From Obelidium mucronatum (lineage: Eukaryota > Chytridiomycota > Chytridiomycetes > Chytridiales > Chytriomycetaceae): 64,000 nucleotides of DNA. The stretch is taken from contig JAIVFH010000109.1 of NCBI GenBank assembly GCA_025765595.1, forward strand, positions 43,955 to 107,954, given 5' to 3'. The translations under genes and the position numbers were made by a program. Within the stretch, counting starts at the first letter, position 1; every line of letters begins with the position of its first letter. Positions 1 to 10,330 of this stretch are shown here, in pieces. Below the pieces are notes generated by a model that saw nothing but the letters and a program-made list of their open reading frames with translations, did no database searches and had not been told where the DNA came from.

Positions 1-1810
1 ATCAACATACGTAACCCACTGCATCTTGTCCGCCTCATGGTCTACCTTGATGCAATAGCGTTCTCTTTATATTACACGTTTCAAATATTCCAAGACGTGA
101 TCGCAACGTGCCAGCATCGAACGATTATCCTTATAATAGCCGAATTTATCTGGTCCTTTAAAGATGCCTCAAAATACGGATACATTATGCATAAAGCTCT
201 CACAATGTCTGGGTTCTCCCAAAAGTGGCCGTTTGCCGTAACTTCAATGTTATCGCTCTTGTTTTATTGGTTGTATATGTTGGCGCACTATTCCATAACC
301 GGAAATGACTGTGATGCTGCTCCTCCCCCGTTTTTAGTTTCAGGAAATTGGACATTAGTTCTATTGTATGCTTACTGGTAAGGCCATGTTGTTGGAATCG
401 CGGTGGTGGTATACATACATCTCAGTTAACACCCAAGAAAAAAATACAGGACCGTCATTGACTTCTCTGCCACAATTGTCATGTTGCTCAAAATGAACGA
501 TGTCATAACAGTCCTCAACAGAAATCAGCAACACAAGCATCCATTCCATCGCCGTGAACGAAAAACTCGAAAATGAAGTCAAAGTTTTCAGTTTCCACCG
601 ATTCCGAGAAGAATTGCGATTATTGCTCACGATTGCAGGAATGGGCGCCATTAGCGCAGTCACTGTTTTGAGAGTTGCGAGACCGGATTTAGGGATCCCT
701 GTAATTAGTCGAATCGTTTTTGTGTTTAGTCAGTTGTTGTTGCTGCTGGGAAGCAAAAAAGTGGAGGCCAGAGATATTCAACTCAAGAGTATGAATAGCA
801 TGAGGCGGCATATCAATGAAGCCATCTGGAGGGGCTTGTGGTGGTGGTAGCGCGAATGCCAGTCAACAGCATCAGTTCACAGAGTGGAATCAGTCAAGGA
901 GCAAGTCAATTCAGCCATATAAGCATCGTCAGTGGAGTTTCTAATAATGGTGCAAGTCAAAAGCTTTTTTCGTCATGTAGTGCCCCAAGCTTACAGTTTC
1001 GTGCTTCTGAAAGCATTGAGATTAGCAATCATGGTTCTGGAAACTCGCCAGCCCCACCTTCAATGGCTGGAGTACTAGAGTTGCTGATGATTCGCGCATC
1101 TGAAAATAGTGGGGCGGGCTCATCAAGACAAGAATATGTCACTGGGAAGCAGTCCTCGAGATTCAAAGGCGACTTCAGATCAATCGCAACAATCATCTGC
1201 CTTTGTTAGTTCGTTAAGGCCATCCGCTTCATTCATAATGAAAAGTGGTAACAAGCCGAAGCGCTCTCAAAGCGTTGCAGCCGGCACCTCATCAGAAAAT
1301 GGAATTGATCAACTGGATTCAACACTATCAACAACATCGACAACATCATCTTATATTGCGCCACCTCCACCAACTCTTGGTGCCATGCAGCGTTTTTCAA
1401 TTAACCCGCAACAGCATGATTTGGAAACATCGATTTTGGGACGCAGACGATCGCGACAACCTTCAAAAGTCTCAGCTTCCACATCCCATGATCTCGCCAA
1501 CGCTGTGCAATCACAGCAACATCTCCAACAGCAGCAACAACAGCTTCTACCTCAACTACACCAGAAACCGCGACATCGCTCGATATCGGGGCGGAAAATG
1601 AGTGTCAATAGTCCCACGTTGACTTCTTCGGATTCAGTTCTTCCGGGTCAATTCAATGTTCAAAGGAAAATAGCGGTGGTAGTAGCAGCTCCACCTTTTG
1701 TTTCATCTTTTTCTGGGCACCAAGAAGCTGTCGATTCCAAAACCTCCAATTCTTCTGATGCAGTTGCAGTAACATCATCTATAGATTTACCAAAGACGGT
1801 CTCAGAATAA
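1..1810 (+). pseudogene. Multi-pass membrane protein, 5' truncated by window, frame-broken
   Basis: I do not recognise the family. The visible part encodes several hydrophobic helices and is the tandem paralogue of the gene at 2162-3191; shared motifs include KYGYI.HK, YWLYML, LENEVKVF and a run of leucines before GSKKV. An intron at about 378-449 (GTAAGG...ACAG, phase 2) restores the paralogue-like sequence W-T-V-I-D-F. After it the frame must change near 545 to reach LENEVKVF, again near 840, and again near 1115. The last segment is a Ser/Gln-rich, apparently disordered tail ending at 1810. The breaks could be real decay or residual one-base assembly errors, since the long open tail suggests recent coding function. 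The start lies outside the window. Confidence 0.6.
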
Positions 1811-2161
1811 CAAACCTGGTGAAAAAGAGTACAGGGCGTCGCTGATTGAGGATTACTGAGACGAATATTGACAACGTAAAAATACAAGCGAAAAAAAATG
1901 TACCAATATGTATTATACTTGGGTTTTTATTATAAAACAATCAATTAAAATAGAAACAAAAATATGGAGATAGATTCCTTTTTTTTTTTTTGAGTGGAGA
2001 TTTACTCAGATTTTCTTTTCCAACACGTGCGACCTCAACTCCAAAGCCCAATCACCTCTCCGCGTTCAAAAAAAAAGCCTCATCTAAACTCTCTCCTCCA
2101 CCACCTCTCCTCTTCCCACCCCCCCTCAAGAACAGAGGCCTCCAACAACCCTGCCAGCCAC

Positions 2162-3191
2162 ATGACCAGCAGCGCCGAAGCCTGGCTCATCTCCACCAAC
2201 AACAGCATGGGAATGATCGCGTTCGCCATGGTCCTCATGATGTTTGGCTGCAACATGTACCAAATCGACACCCACCCACGAACATGGGTGCGATCCATGG
2301 TCTACCTAGACGCGCTCGCGTTCCTGATCCTATACGTGTATCAATGCAACCGCGACGCCATCACGAGCTGTCGAACCGCGAACGCCATCATTAATCGTTG
2401 CTGAAGTCGTGTGGAGTTGTAAAGACGCGTTAAAGTATGGGTATATTATACACAAGAGTTTGGTGATTAATAACGTGCATAAACGGATTTGGCCTTGTTA
2501 TTTCACGTCGGGGGTTTCGTTGGGGTTGTATTGGTTGTATATGTTGCAGAGTTATGGGTTTGGGGAGGCGGTTGGGTGTACGGATGCGCCGTTGGATGGG
2601 AATTGGGCGTTGATTGCGCTTTATATTTTGTGGACTACAGTTGATTTTGTTGCGACGCTTGCAATGGTGAGGAAAATCACGAGTGTGATTGCGAATAGTA
2701 CAGAGTTGGTTGAAAGTGGGATGGGCCATTTCCACACGCAGAATAAGCTCGAGAATGAGGTGAAAGTTTTCAATGTTTATAAAATGCGGGAGGAGGTGAG
2801 GTTGTTGCTTTGTGTGGGCGGGATGGGTGGGGTTTCGGCGTTGGCTATTGTGCGGGTTGTTAGGCCTGAGTGGGGGATTCCGGCCGTCAACAAGATTATT
2901 TTCGTGTTTGTTCAGCTGTTGCTGCTGTTGGGATCAAAGAAAGTGGATGTCTTGGCGCTTACGCCAAGTCAGATGAGTCCTGGAGGTGTCAAGTCAACTG
3001 CTTCAAATTTCAACCCACAAAGCAGTGCAAATAGTTCGGAAAAGAGTGATAGGCAGCTACCTATGATTATGTGTGCTCCTGTGGTTGGACGTATATCATC
3101 TCTACAACGCGGGGCGCGAGGAATTCGTGCAGCCGACGGTGATCGTGGATCTGGATCAATACTTCGAAAAAGCGTCGTCGGATCAGAATAA
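2162..3191 (+). CDS. Multi-pass membrane protein, tandem paralogue (one frameshift)
   Basis: Start chosen at the ATG at 2162 (MTSSAEAW), because upstream sequence in the same frame is low-complexity and reads like 5' UTR. About seven hydrophobic segments are followed by a short polar tail. A one-base excess near 2391 (within ATTAATC) breaks the frame: the segment RTANAII ends in one frame and VAEVVWSCKDALKYGY resumes in the next, matching the upstream paralogue's IIAEFIWSFKDASKYGY. The C-terminus is uncertain, because a second open frame overlaps 3073-3261. The tandem arrangement implies a local duplication. Function is unknown; a membrane receptor-like or channel-like role would be a guess from topology only. 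Confidence 0.6.
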
Positions 3192-3328
3192 AACAAGCAT
3201 AACTGATTCAATTACGGAAGAACATCGTTCACTTTTATTTAGAAAGTTAAATTCATCATAACCCAAACCATGCGAAAAAACAAGAAAACTGAAGGAACAG
3301 AAAGAAGAAAAAAGTATTATCAGAGGCA

Positions 3329-5301
3329 TTACTCGGAAGCCTTCTTCTTCTTCTTCTTTGGCTTTTCTGCTTCCAAGAGAGAAAAATTAGAGATTTGAAA
3401 AAAAAAAGAAGAAAAAAAAGACATTTCCACTCACCAGTCTCTACCACCTCTTCGGCCTCGGCAGACTTCTTCTTCTTCTTTTTCTTTTCCGGTGATTCTT
3501 CGGCAACCTCCTCTTCAGCTTCAGCAGCCTTCTTCTTCTTTTTCTTCTTTTCACCGCTGTCATCAGCAGCCTTACGTTTGGATCCAGTTGGGACTGCAAA
3601 GAAGACATAATGTGAGTTCCGAAAAAAAGGACAAGAAACCTACCTCAGGATAAAAAACATACCTTCATCAGTCTCCAAATCTCCCAACTCCTTCACAACA
3701 GCCCCCATGACTTCAGTATTCTTGCGAGGAGTTGTACCATCTTCATAAAACTTCAACCGCTCTTCCACCTGTGCCTTCAAAACTTCACCAAACTTGCTAG
3801 TCGGCTTCTCCAAAAAGCAATCAATTCTTGAAGCAATAGAACATTTGTTTGCCAAGATTCTAGAAATCCGACCCTTGTTTTTCGTGGCAGCGCGTCCAAT
3901 AAATGTACTGTGGTAAATCAATCCATATTTCGGGGTGTTTCCACGGGTTTTCAAGGCACGGAAGAGAGCCTTTTCAGCACCCAAGATTTGAACTGTAGAG
4001 GCCTGGGTACTTGCACAAGTTTGTCAAGCTACCGGCGTGAGAAATCAAACGGGCGCCAACCATTTCACCAATCAAGGCAGACAAGTTGGGGGCGACTTGG
4101 TGCATCTTGGAGACCAAGTACGCGTGGAGACGGGCTCGGTACTCTGTTAGTGAAATGACACGGTCGGCAAATGATTCAATGTTTGTCAAGTCGATTTCGC
4201 TAATGTCGGTTCCCATGGAAGGCTTGGGCAGCGTGGAGGACTTGGCGGGCTTGTGCGGCGTCTTGGTTCAGGATTGCTTCGAGGTGGGGGATGGATTCTT
4301 CGGAAAGGTTTGATTTGTTGCGGATGTATTTGCAGCAGCGGGCGTAGAGGAGGTTATCGTTGACTACTTTGACGAGTTCGGGGAAGTGCCAGCCGTACCA
4401 TTCTCTGTTTTTTTTTTTTGGATGTGTTGGAATGTTTTTTTTTTCACAAGAAATCGATTGAGTATACTAACCTCACTCGCATGGAAAAAGTGTTGACATC
4501 CTTGTCCAACTGATCCAACAAATTAATGGCTTGAATAATCATGTTGTCAGATCGGTTCACGTTGAACTTGACTTTGGCTCTGGAGTATGCGTGACCCAAA
4601 CCAAGTTGGGCTCTGTAAAAGTCACCATCCTTCAGCTGACGAAGCATCTTGTCACCGTGCAGACGGAGACCACGAATCAATTCAGTAACAGTTTCGTTGC
4701 TGACACAGTCAGTATCCCAAGTTTGCCTTGATCTGACCGGCAAGAGTCTTTTCACCAACACCGAGTTGAGCTCCAGATTTCTTTCCAGTGTGGCATGTTG
4801 AGTTCGAGGAAGGATTTCAGGTGATCGTTGACGATACCTATGTGTTCATATTTTAACATTGAGACTTTTTGTTTCCACCGTTGCAACCACAAAAGACTCT
4901 CGCGCACCTTCAGTCACATCCATGATATTCTCCAAAGCGTGGGCAGCGGATTTGAATGGAGCAAATGACTTGAGCTTCATGTAACGACCAAACTTTGCCA
5001 AATCAAGAGCCGCTTTTTGAACTTCTTCCAGCTCTTGACCAATCTCTTCTCCCTGGATACGCTCAAAGAGCGCAAATCCGGAAGCGGACTCGAATAGGAC
5101 AAACAACGTCGTCTGTGTGGCCAAAAAAGGAGGGAGTTAGATTTTCTGCTGGATCAGGGGACACAGAGACGAGCCGCTTTTTCTTTCCACCCAGTCCCAG
5201 TCGAACACAAACAGCCAAACCCGGCCATCAAGCCGTGATCCAGTGCTCTGGCGTTGCGTGGGTTGCCCAAGTGGGATGGACAGTGCAGCCTTGCTCACCA
5301 T
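3329..5301 (-). CDS. NOP56: NOP56, box C/D snoRNP core protein
   Basis: Nop56 is a nucleolar scaffold of box C/D snoRNPs that guides rRNA 2'-O-methylation with fibrillarin, Nop58 and Snu13. The NOP5 N-terminal region ([16 protein letters not shown]), coiled-coil segment ([17 protein letters not shown]) and Nop domain ([46 protein letters not shown]) are collinear with fungal and animal Nop56, and the tail is the expected KKK/E-rich repeat (exons about 3330-3600). The inferred start is an ATG at 5301-5299 immediately followed by a GTGAGC donor, so exon 1 codes only Met; the acceptor is at 5113. Four one-base excesses (near 4779, 4727, 4225 and 4003) break the frame. In a normally essential gene this argues for sequence error over pseudogenisation. 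Confidence 0.93.
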
Positions 5302-5401
5302 TTTTCCAGTTTAAAAAAAAAAAAAAGAAAAAGAAGAAAAAAAAGATAAATAAAATAAAAGAACGTAGACTTAAAACCATTACTATTTCTTTCATGTATT
5401 A

Positions 5402-5885
5402 CTATAAAAACATAAAAACTACTTTGCTTCCCCCCTTGGCTTCTCGAGCGGCGGCTCGCATGCCGATTGGATAGTCATCGGCGAGAAACACGGCCAGGCC
5501 GACTGAGCCGCCGCGCCAGCCGAGCATCGCGCCGTCGGCGAGCAGCCCGTCGCTGCGGCGGCCGCCGACGCTCGTCTTGGCGACTTTTTCGCCGCCAACT
5601 GTGGCGCCGACGCACGCGACGGCGACTGCGACGCCCGACGGCGTCCGCCGCAACGTTCTTTGCGGCGGTGACGACTGTGAGCGTGTCGGATGCGTCGGCG
5701 CAAACCCGAACCGTGACGGCCTTCAGCCGGTCTTTGCCCGCGAGCGCCTCGACGCCGACAACAAGCCCGGCCTTGAACCCGAAGAGCCGGCTGCGCGGCT
5801 TCTCGGCGCCGCAGCTGGCGCATTCGCCGTCTTCATCGGCGTTCTCGACTTGGCAGTCGGGACACTCCCAAAACACTTCGTCCAT
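5402..5885 (-). CDS. RanBP2-type zinc finger plus tRNA-binding (EMAPII-like) OB-fold protein
   Basis: The protein starts at ATG 5885 (MDEVFWECPDC) with a W-x-C-x2-C-x10-C-x2-C RanBP2-type finger at roughly residues 6-28. A region follows that resembles the tRNA-binding OB-fold of Arc1/EMAPII-type proteins: GLVVGVEALAGKDRLKAVTV, VVTAAKNV, then in the next frame VACVGATVGGEKVAKTSVGG, SDGLLADGAMLGW and DDYPIG. One base appears to be missing near 5630, so the two halves lie in different frames. The coding DNA is very GC-rich compared with its neighbours. Arc1-like domains deliver tRNA to synthetases; the pairing here with a zinc finger is seen directly, but the role is inferred. Confidence 0.65.
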
Positions 5886-5928
5886 TTTTTAATCTATTTA
5901 TTTGTTTTTTTTATTGTGATTGTGATAC

Positions 5929-7689
5929 TCACTTGCCGCTACTCGCTGTATACTCCTTCTCACCCCGATCCCACGTGCTGCGGTTCCCTTCATCGCCCCA
6001 AAACACGGAATCAGTCAACCATCCACGCGCTTCGAGCTCAACAGCAAACTTGGGATACTCAAGTCGCGTCCACTCCAATGTCTCCCGCAGCAATGCCTTC
6101 ATGTCCAATTGCACGTTAGAATCCTCTTGGAATTTGCCTTCATGCGTTGATTTAATTTGGTTACGTGAACAATCGCCTTCATCACGTCGTTGACTGAGAC
6201 GTCTTGATGAAACGTGATTCCAAACGACTTTGTATCTTTGCGGTACCCAATCAAGTAATCTTCTTCCTGCAAAGAAAAGATAGAAAAAAAATGAGCACCA
6301 AGTTATGTGAGCATGATCAATCAATAGAGAATATAGAAATGGCAAAAAACAACAACTCAACTCTCAACACTTCTAGGGCATCCCTTGCATTCGCAACGTC
6401 ATTTCCAAAAACATGCTCTACACTGCCACCAATCTTTGAAATTTTGACACCGTTCCAACCCTTTTTGATCCACTCTCCGAACCAGACAGTGTTTCCTTCC
6501 TTCTCAATAGTATTATAGTCCAAGACAACACCATTCCGATTCACATATGCATCGCTCAGCAGCAAGCAGTTTTGTTGCGCTGAGTACTTCAAACTGGGTC
6601 GCATTCAAAAAGGCAATGGTGGCATAATAATGAATCGGCCCGACCAAAAAGAAACAGGCAAACAAGAAAGCAGGAGAGTGACTAAACGTCAAGAGCGAAA
6701 TCCCCGTCAAAAGACCACATAAATGAGCAATCGTTTGCTGTGAATCATCTTTGGCCACAATATCCCCCACGTTCCCTTGCAACGCGAAATTCCGCGTAAA
6801 CGTCATGTGTGTGCTATTGTAAATTGAAAAATGGATGCTCCGCATCATGTATCCGAAACTTGCAAATGTGAGGAACCAAGCTGTTGATGGGTTCAAGATT
6901 GTGCAGAGCTGCATAAACGCTCCACTGAGTGAGGCCACTTCTCCCACAAATTTCCACGTCTTTGGATGTGAGTCGAGGGATTTCGCGAATCGGTTGATGA
7001 ATATGAGTTTTCCGATTTCACCGAATTGGTCTTTTGATTTTGTAAAATAAGTGAGTGTGGTTTTTGTGTTATTCAAAGTGTGAGTGTGTTAACAAAAAAC
7101 TCTTCAAACCTTTTAAAACCCATTGAATCGCAACTGCACCACCAGTTGCTGCTGGAGACGAGATTCCCAATGACTCGAGCATAGTTTGACTACAAAGAAC
7201 CGTGACTGTGCTCCACAAAAAGGTTTCAGCAAACTGCAAAATATGGACTTTGGTGTAGACAGGATGCACAGAGTCTGGGAACCCAACGGGAAGGAAAGTT
7301 TGACGGAACCATTGTTTAACAGGGTGGGGAACAATGGTTTCGAGGGAGGTCAGGAAGTGTGTTGGCCGTGACGTTGAGGTGTTTTTGGAAGATGTGATTG
7401 GATCGTCCCATTTGTAAGCGAGTTTTTGACTGCTGCTGATACTAGTACTGTTGCTGTCTTGTGGGTTTAGCGAGTAGATTCTTTTTCTGCTGTGTATTGT
7501 TTCAGTGATTATGAAAGCCTTGTCAACCGGAGTTGTCACTGGTGGTGAACGTGGTTGCTGCTGTAGTTGTTGCTGCTGCTGAGCTGCAGGGGTTTGAGTT
7601 TGAAGGAGGCGTAGTTTAAGGCTGAAAGCGCTGGCGGTTATTCGATGCTGCGATCGCGTCGTTGCTTTAATAAGCGACGCTCGGAACAT
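5929..7689 (-). CDS. RUS / DUF647 family membrane protein
   Basis: The ROOT UVB SENSITIVE (DUF647) family is recognised from FLPVGFPDSVHPVYTK near residue 130, then FAETFLWSTVTVLCSQTMLE, TWKFVGEVASLSGAFMQL, FALQGNVGDIVAKDDSQQT and the C-terminal EEDYLIGY region. Several hydrophobic helices are visible. The N-terminus is Arg/Ser-rich and could be a mitochondrial or plastid-like targeting peptide. Introns are inferred near 7037-7111 (phase 1) and before the EEDYLIGY exon. Near 6165 the frame must shift by one base to continue into HEGKFQEDSNVQLDMKALL. In plants the family is linked to UV-B and vitamin B6 homeostasis; the fungal role is unknown. The stop at 5929 is tentative because a GTGAGT donor-like sequence overlaps it. 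Confidence 0.82.
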
Positions 7690-8216
7690 TTTCTAAACAC
7701 TTTTCTTTTTTTTTCAAACTTCAAAATATGAAATCATGTCGAAAAAGTGACATCATTCCGTAATCGCTCAGTGGGAGTTGCTTGATCTCGAACCATTCCC
7801 CATTCTAGTTTCTACATCTAGCAACGTCCACTCTCTTTTTTGTCACTTCCCATTATCCTCTCTCCTCTCTGTTTCTTCTCAAGTCCAAGTTACCCCTCAC
7901 TTATCTCCTCCGGTTTTACTCTCCATAAACTGGTTCGGTCATTGATGCAGGGAAAATCAATATTTATTTTAATTTCATGAGATCGCTGACACCATGTCGT
8001 TCTTAGCCGAATGGAGCCTGATAGTAGCTTTTGAAACATCCTTCGATCTACCCCACCTCGCCCACTCCTTCTCTCTCCCTCTCTTTTTTTTGTTTGTTGT
8101 TGTACTTTGGCCCCGCCAACCCCACGATTTCGTACTCCCCACGATTCGTTTTACCTGGATTGGAATAAATAGAGCAGTCAATTGATTACATAGCGTAAGT
8201 AGCACTTTGCAATACA
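7690..8216. other. Intergenic region between divergent genes
   Basis: No supported gene lies between the divergently transcribed RUS gene (minus) and the first SAM gene (plus). The sequence is C/T-rich near 7800-7900 and AT-rich near 7950; it probably holds both promoters. No tRNA or clear repeat was seen. Confidence 0.4.
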
Positions 8217-8961
8217 ATGCCACCGTCACAAGATTATGCGCCGACCGAGTCAGTTGCTATTGTCGCTGTGTCAGTCTCTGGCCTTGTTTGCATCATTGGA
8301 ATGTCGCTCTGCTACTGCTGGTTTCGACAGCGTCGTATTTCGCGGGAGAAGGCTGCTGCTGCTGCTGCTCAATCAGGATTCCACTGAATACCATAGCAGC
8401 GACAACTGGATTTCAAGTTGCTCAAGCAGGTGGTGCAAGGTCTGTACCTGCACAAATAAGAGCAGATTCAGCAGCAGCGGCAGCATCGGCATCCGACTTT
8501 AATAACTACTACAGCAGTGTTGGTCTTGTTGATGTGGACAGAGCGCAAAGGGGCATTCAAGCGGCAGGATTACCAGAAAAACCATCAACGTGGAGTGTAC
8601 CTCAGGTTTCGCGATGGATAACGCACCAATCAAACTTGAAATCTAAGAAATGCCTTGCAAAGCGCGTAGAAGGTTTGTACGTTTTTGTTGTGGTTGGGGA
8701 AACTCTATTTTTGTAAACACAAAACATAAAAAAGAGCATTCGATTAACGGCCAAATCCTGCTTGCGCTGTCCCCACGCGATATCGAAAACGGACTCGGGG
8801 TTGTAATTATGGGCGAGCGAATCCGGTTTCAAGCAGCGCTTGAGGAGTTGAGGCTGATTGACAAGTTGAAGTTGCCTTCCCATTCGAGTAGCCAAGGCGT
8901 TGTTCTCTCGCCACCACAACCACCACCACCCAATGCATTGCAACCACCTGCTTACGCTTAA
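8217..8961 (+). CDS. Single-pass membrane protein with C-terminal SAM domain (copy 1)
   Basis: Start at ATG 8217 (MPPSQDYAPTES) rather than in the other open frame, because this frame gives a clean transmembrane helix (VAIVAVSVSGLVCIIGMSLC) followed by basic residues and an Ala run. The frame changes near 8385 to continue into VAQAGGARSVPAQ. A SAM domain follows: WSVPQVSRWI, then an intron at about 8672-8733 (GTTTGT...AAAAAG), then HSINGQILLALSPRDIENGL and GERIRFQAALEEL. The protein ends in PPAYA. SAM domains mediate protein oligomerisation; the layout suggests an anchored cytoplasmic scaffold. It is a tandem paralogue of the gene at 9019-9958. Confidence 0.68.
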
Positions 8962-9018
8962 TTTTTAAAAATTAAATAAATAAAGGCAACCCGAATTATT
9001 TAAATTTGCATTAAAAAA

Positions 9019-9958
9019 ATGAACACCTCTGATGCCCCCCACATAACTTGGACACCTACAGCGACGCCGCCAGCCACCGCTACCGAACTTGCATTCGGAT
9101 TCGGAATGAATGGGTCGGAGGTTGTTGGTATTGTGTTCATTGGAGTAGCTGGTCTTGTTGTGTCTGTGGGAATGATACTCGGCTTCATATGGTGTTATTC
9201 CAAACGGTTCAAAAGAGCTAGTGGTGCATTGGTAGCGGACGAAGATACCAAGAACAATGAAGTACGTCATGATGATGTGGAACAGCAGGAGCAGCAGCGG
9301 CGGGACCTGCAAGTTCCGGTTACAGAACCAGTTTCGTCAGCCAACACAAAAACGAGGCGCATGTTTGATGTTTTCAGTACCGCTGCGGCAAGATCGTCGT
9401 CTTCCGTAACGCCACCTTTAGTAAATCGACAAGAATCAAAAGTTTTCACAAGGACAGCTACTGCGGCGTCCAGTAGTAGCTCAAGCAGCGGAATGTCACC
9501 ACTTCAGGATTTCGGCATGAGGAACACGTCGGCTATTGCCGCTGGAATTCAAGCATTGGGACTACCTATGCAGCCATTGGAGTGGTCAATTGAAAATGTT
9601 TCTGAATGGGTGAAGGTCGTCTGTCGGGATGGAGAGCGGATGGCTGATTTGATGCAAGGTATTCAAAAAAAAAACACACACACTTACTCATTAAACTTAT
9701 AACCCATCATTCAAAAAAACAGAACATCGAATCGACGGAAATGCTTTGCTTCTATTGACAGCAGTTGATATCCAGGAAACTTTGGGAATGAACGCGTTGG
9801 GGGACCGACTAAAATTCCAGAATGCAATCCGGGAGTTGATGGCGTTTTCTCAATTTCAGCAAATAGAATCTAGTGGTGGTGGTAGTGCGTCACATGTTTT
9901 TAGAGTGGATTCACGGCGGCAGCATCCAGACGGAAATGACCTACCAGCATATGCGTGA
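9019..9958 (+). CDS. Single-pass membrane protein with C-terminal SAM domain (copy 2)
   Basis: The start is the ATG at 9019. A short Thr/Pro-rich N-terminus is followed by one helix (VVGIVFIGVAGLVVSVGMIL), basic residues, a Ser-rich linker and a SAM domain beginning EWSIENVSEWV. An intron at about 9660-9721 (GTATTC...AACAG, phase 1) joins LMQ to EHRIDGNALLLLTAVDIQ; the domain then continues through ALGDRLKFQNAIREL. The reading frame is intact. The last residues are LPAYA, matching PPAYA of the neighbour, so the C-terminal Pro-Ala-Tyr-Ala is conserved while the linkers are not. No ligand-binding ectodomain is visible. Confidence 0.75.
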
Positions 9959-10330
9959 GGGGTGATTACTGTGAACCCTTTCAGCTAAACAAATTAACCA
10001 TAAAAAAACCATAAAAAAATGAAACTCATTTCAATAATTTGTGTGGTGTTGTTGGACTTACCTTGTATGGCATAAATTATAACCAGGCTTAAAATCACAA
10101 ATTTTTTTTTTGGACTTAGATAACAACGTTCAAATCCGATGTAAGCAATTTGCGAGTTAAACTCTTTCCAATTTCCAATGTCTGATTGGTGGATTAGCCT
10201 TCCGACGTTCCGATAACTAGCAAAGCAATTTGAACTCGCACCCTCCGAAAGGGCAAGTTATTTAAAAGGGCATCTCTGTCCACAAAAACTCACTTCACTC
10301 ACTCCTCGCAAACTCAACTTTGAGACAAAA
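9959..10330. other. Intergenic region with TATA-like element
   Basis: There is no gene. TTATTTAAAAGGG at about 10259-10271 lies some 65 bases before the transporter ATG at 10331 and could serve as a TATA-type core promoter element. Confidence 0.4.

Noticed and set aside
2391..4779. Programmed +1 frameshifting as the cause of repeated one-base excesses
   Set aside because: Sites share no slippery codon or stop context, and the DIRS copies show the same kind of difference between near-identical units; sequence error or mutation is simpler.
5467..5892. Arg-rich open frames on both strands of the GC-rich block
   Set aside because: Shadows of the zinc-finger/tRNA-binding gene; composition follows from GC-rich codons read out of frame.
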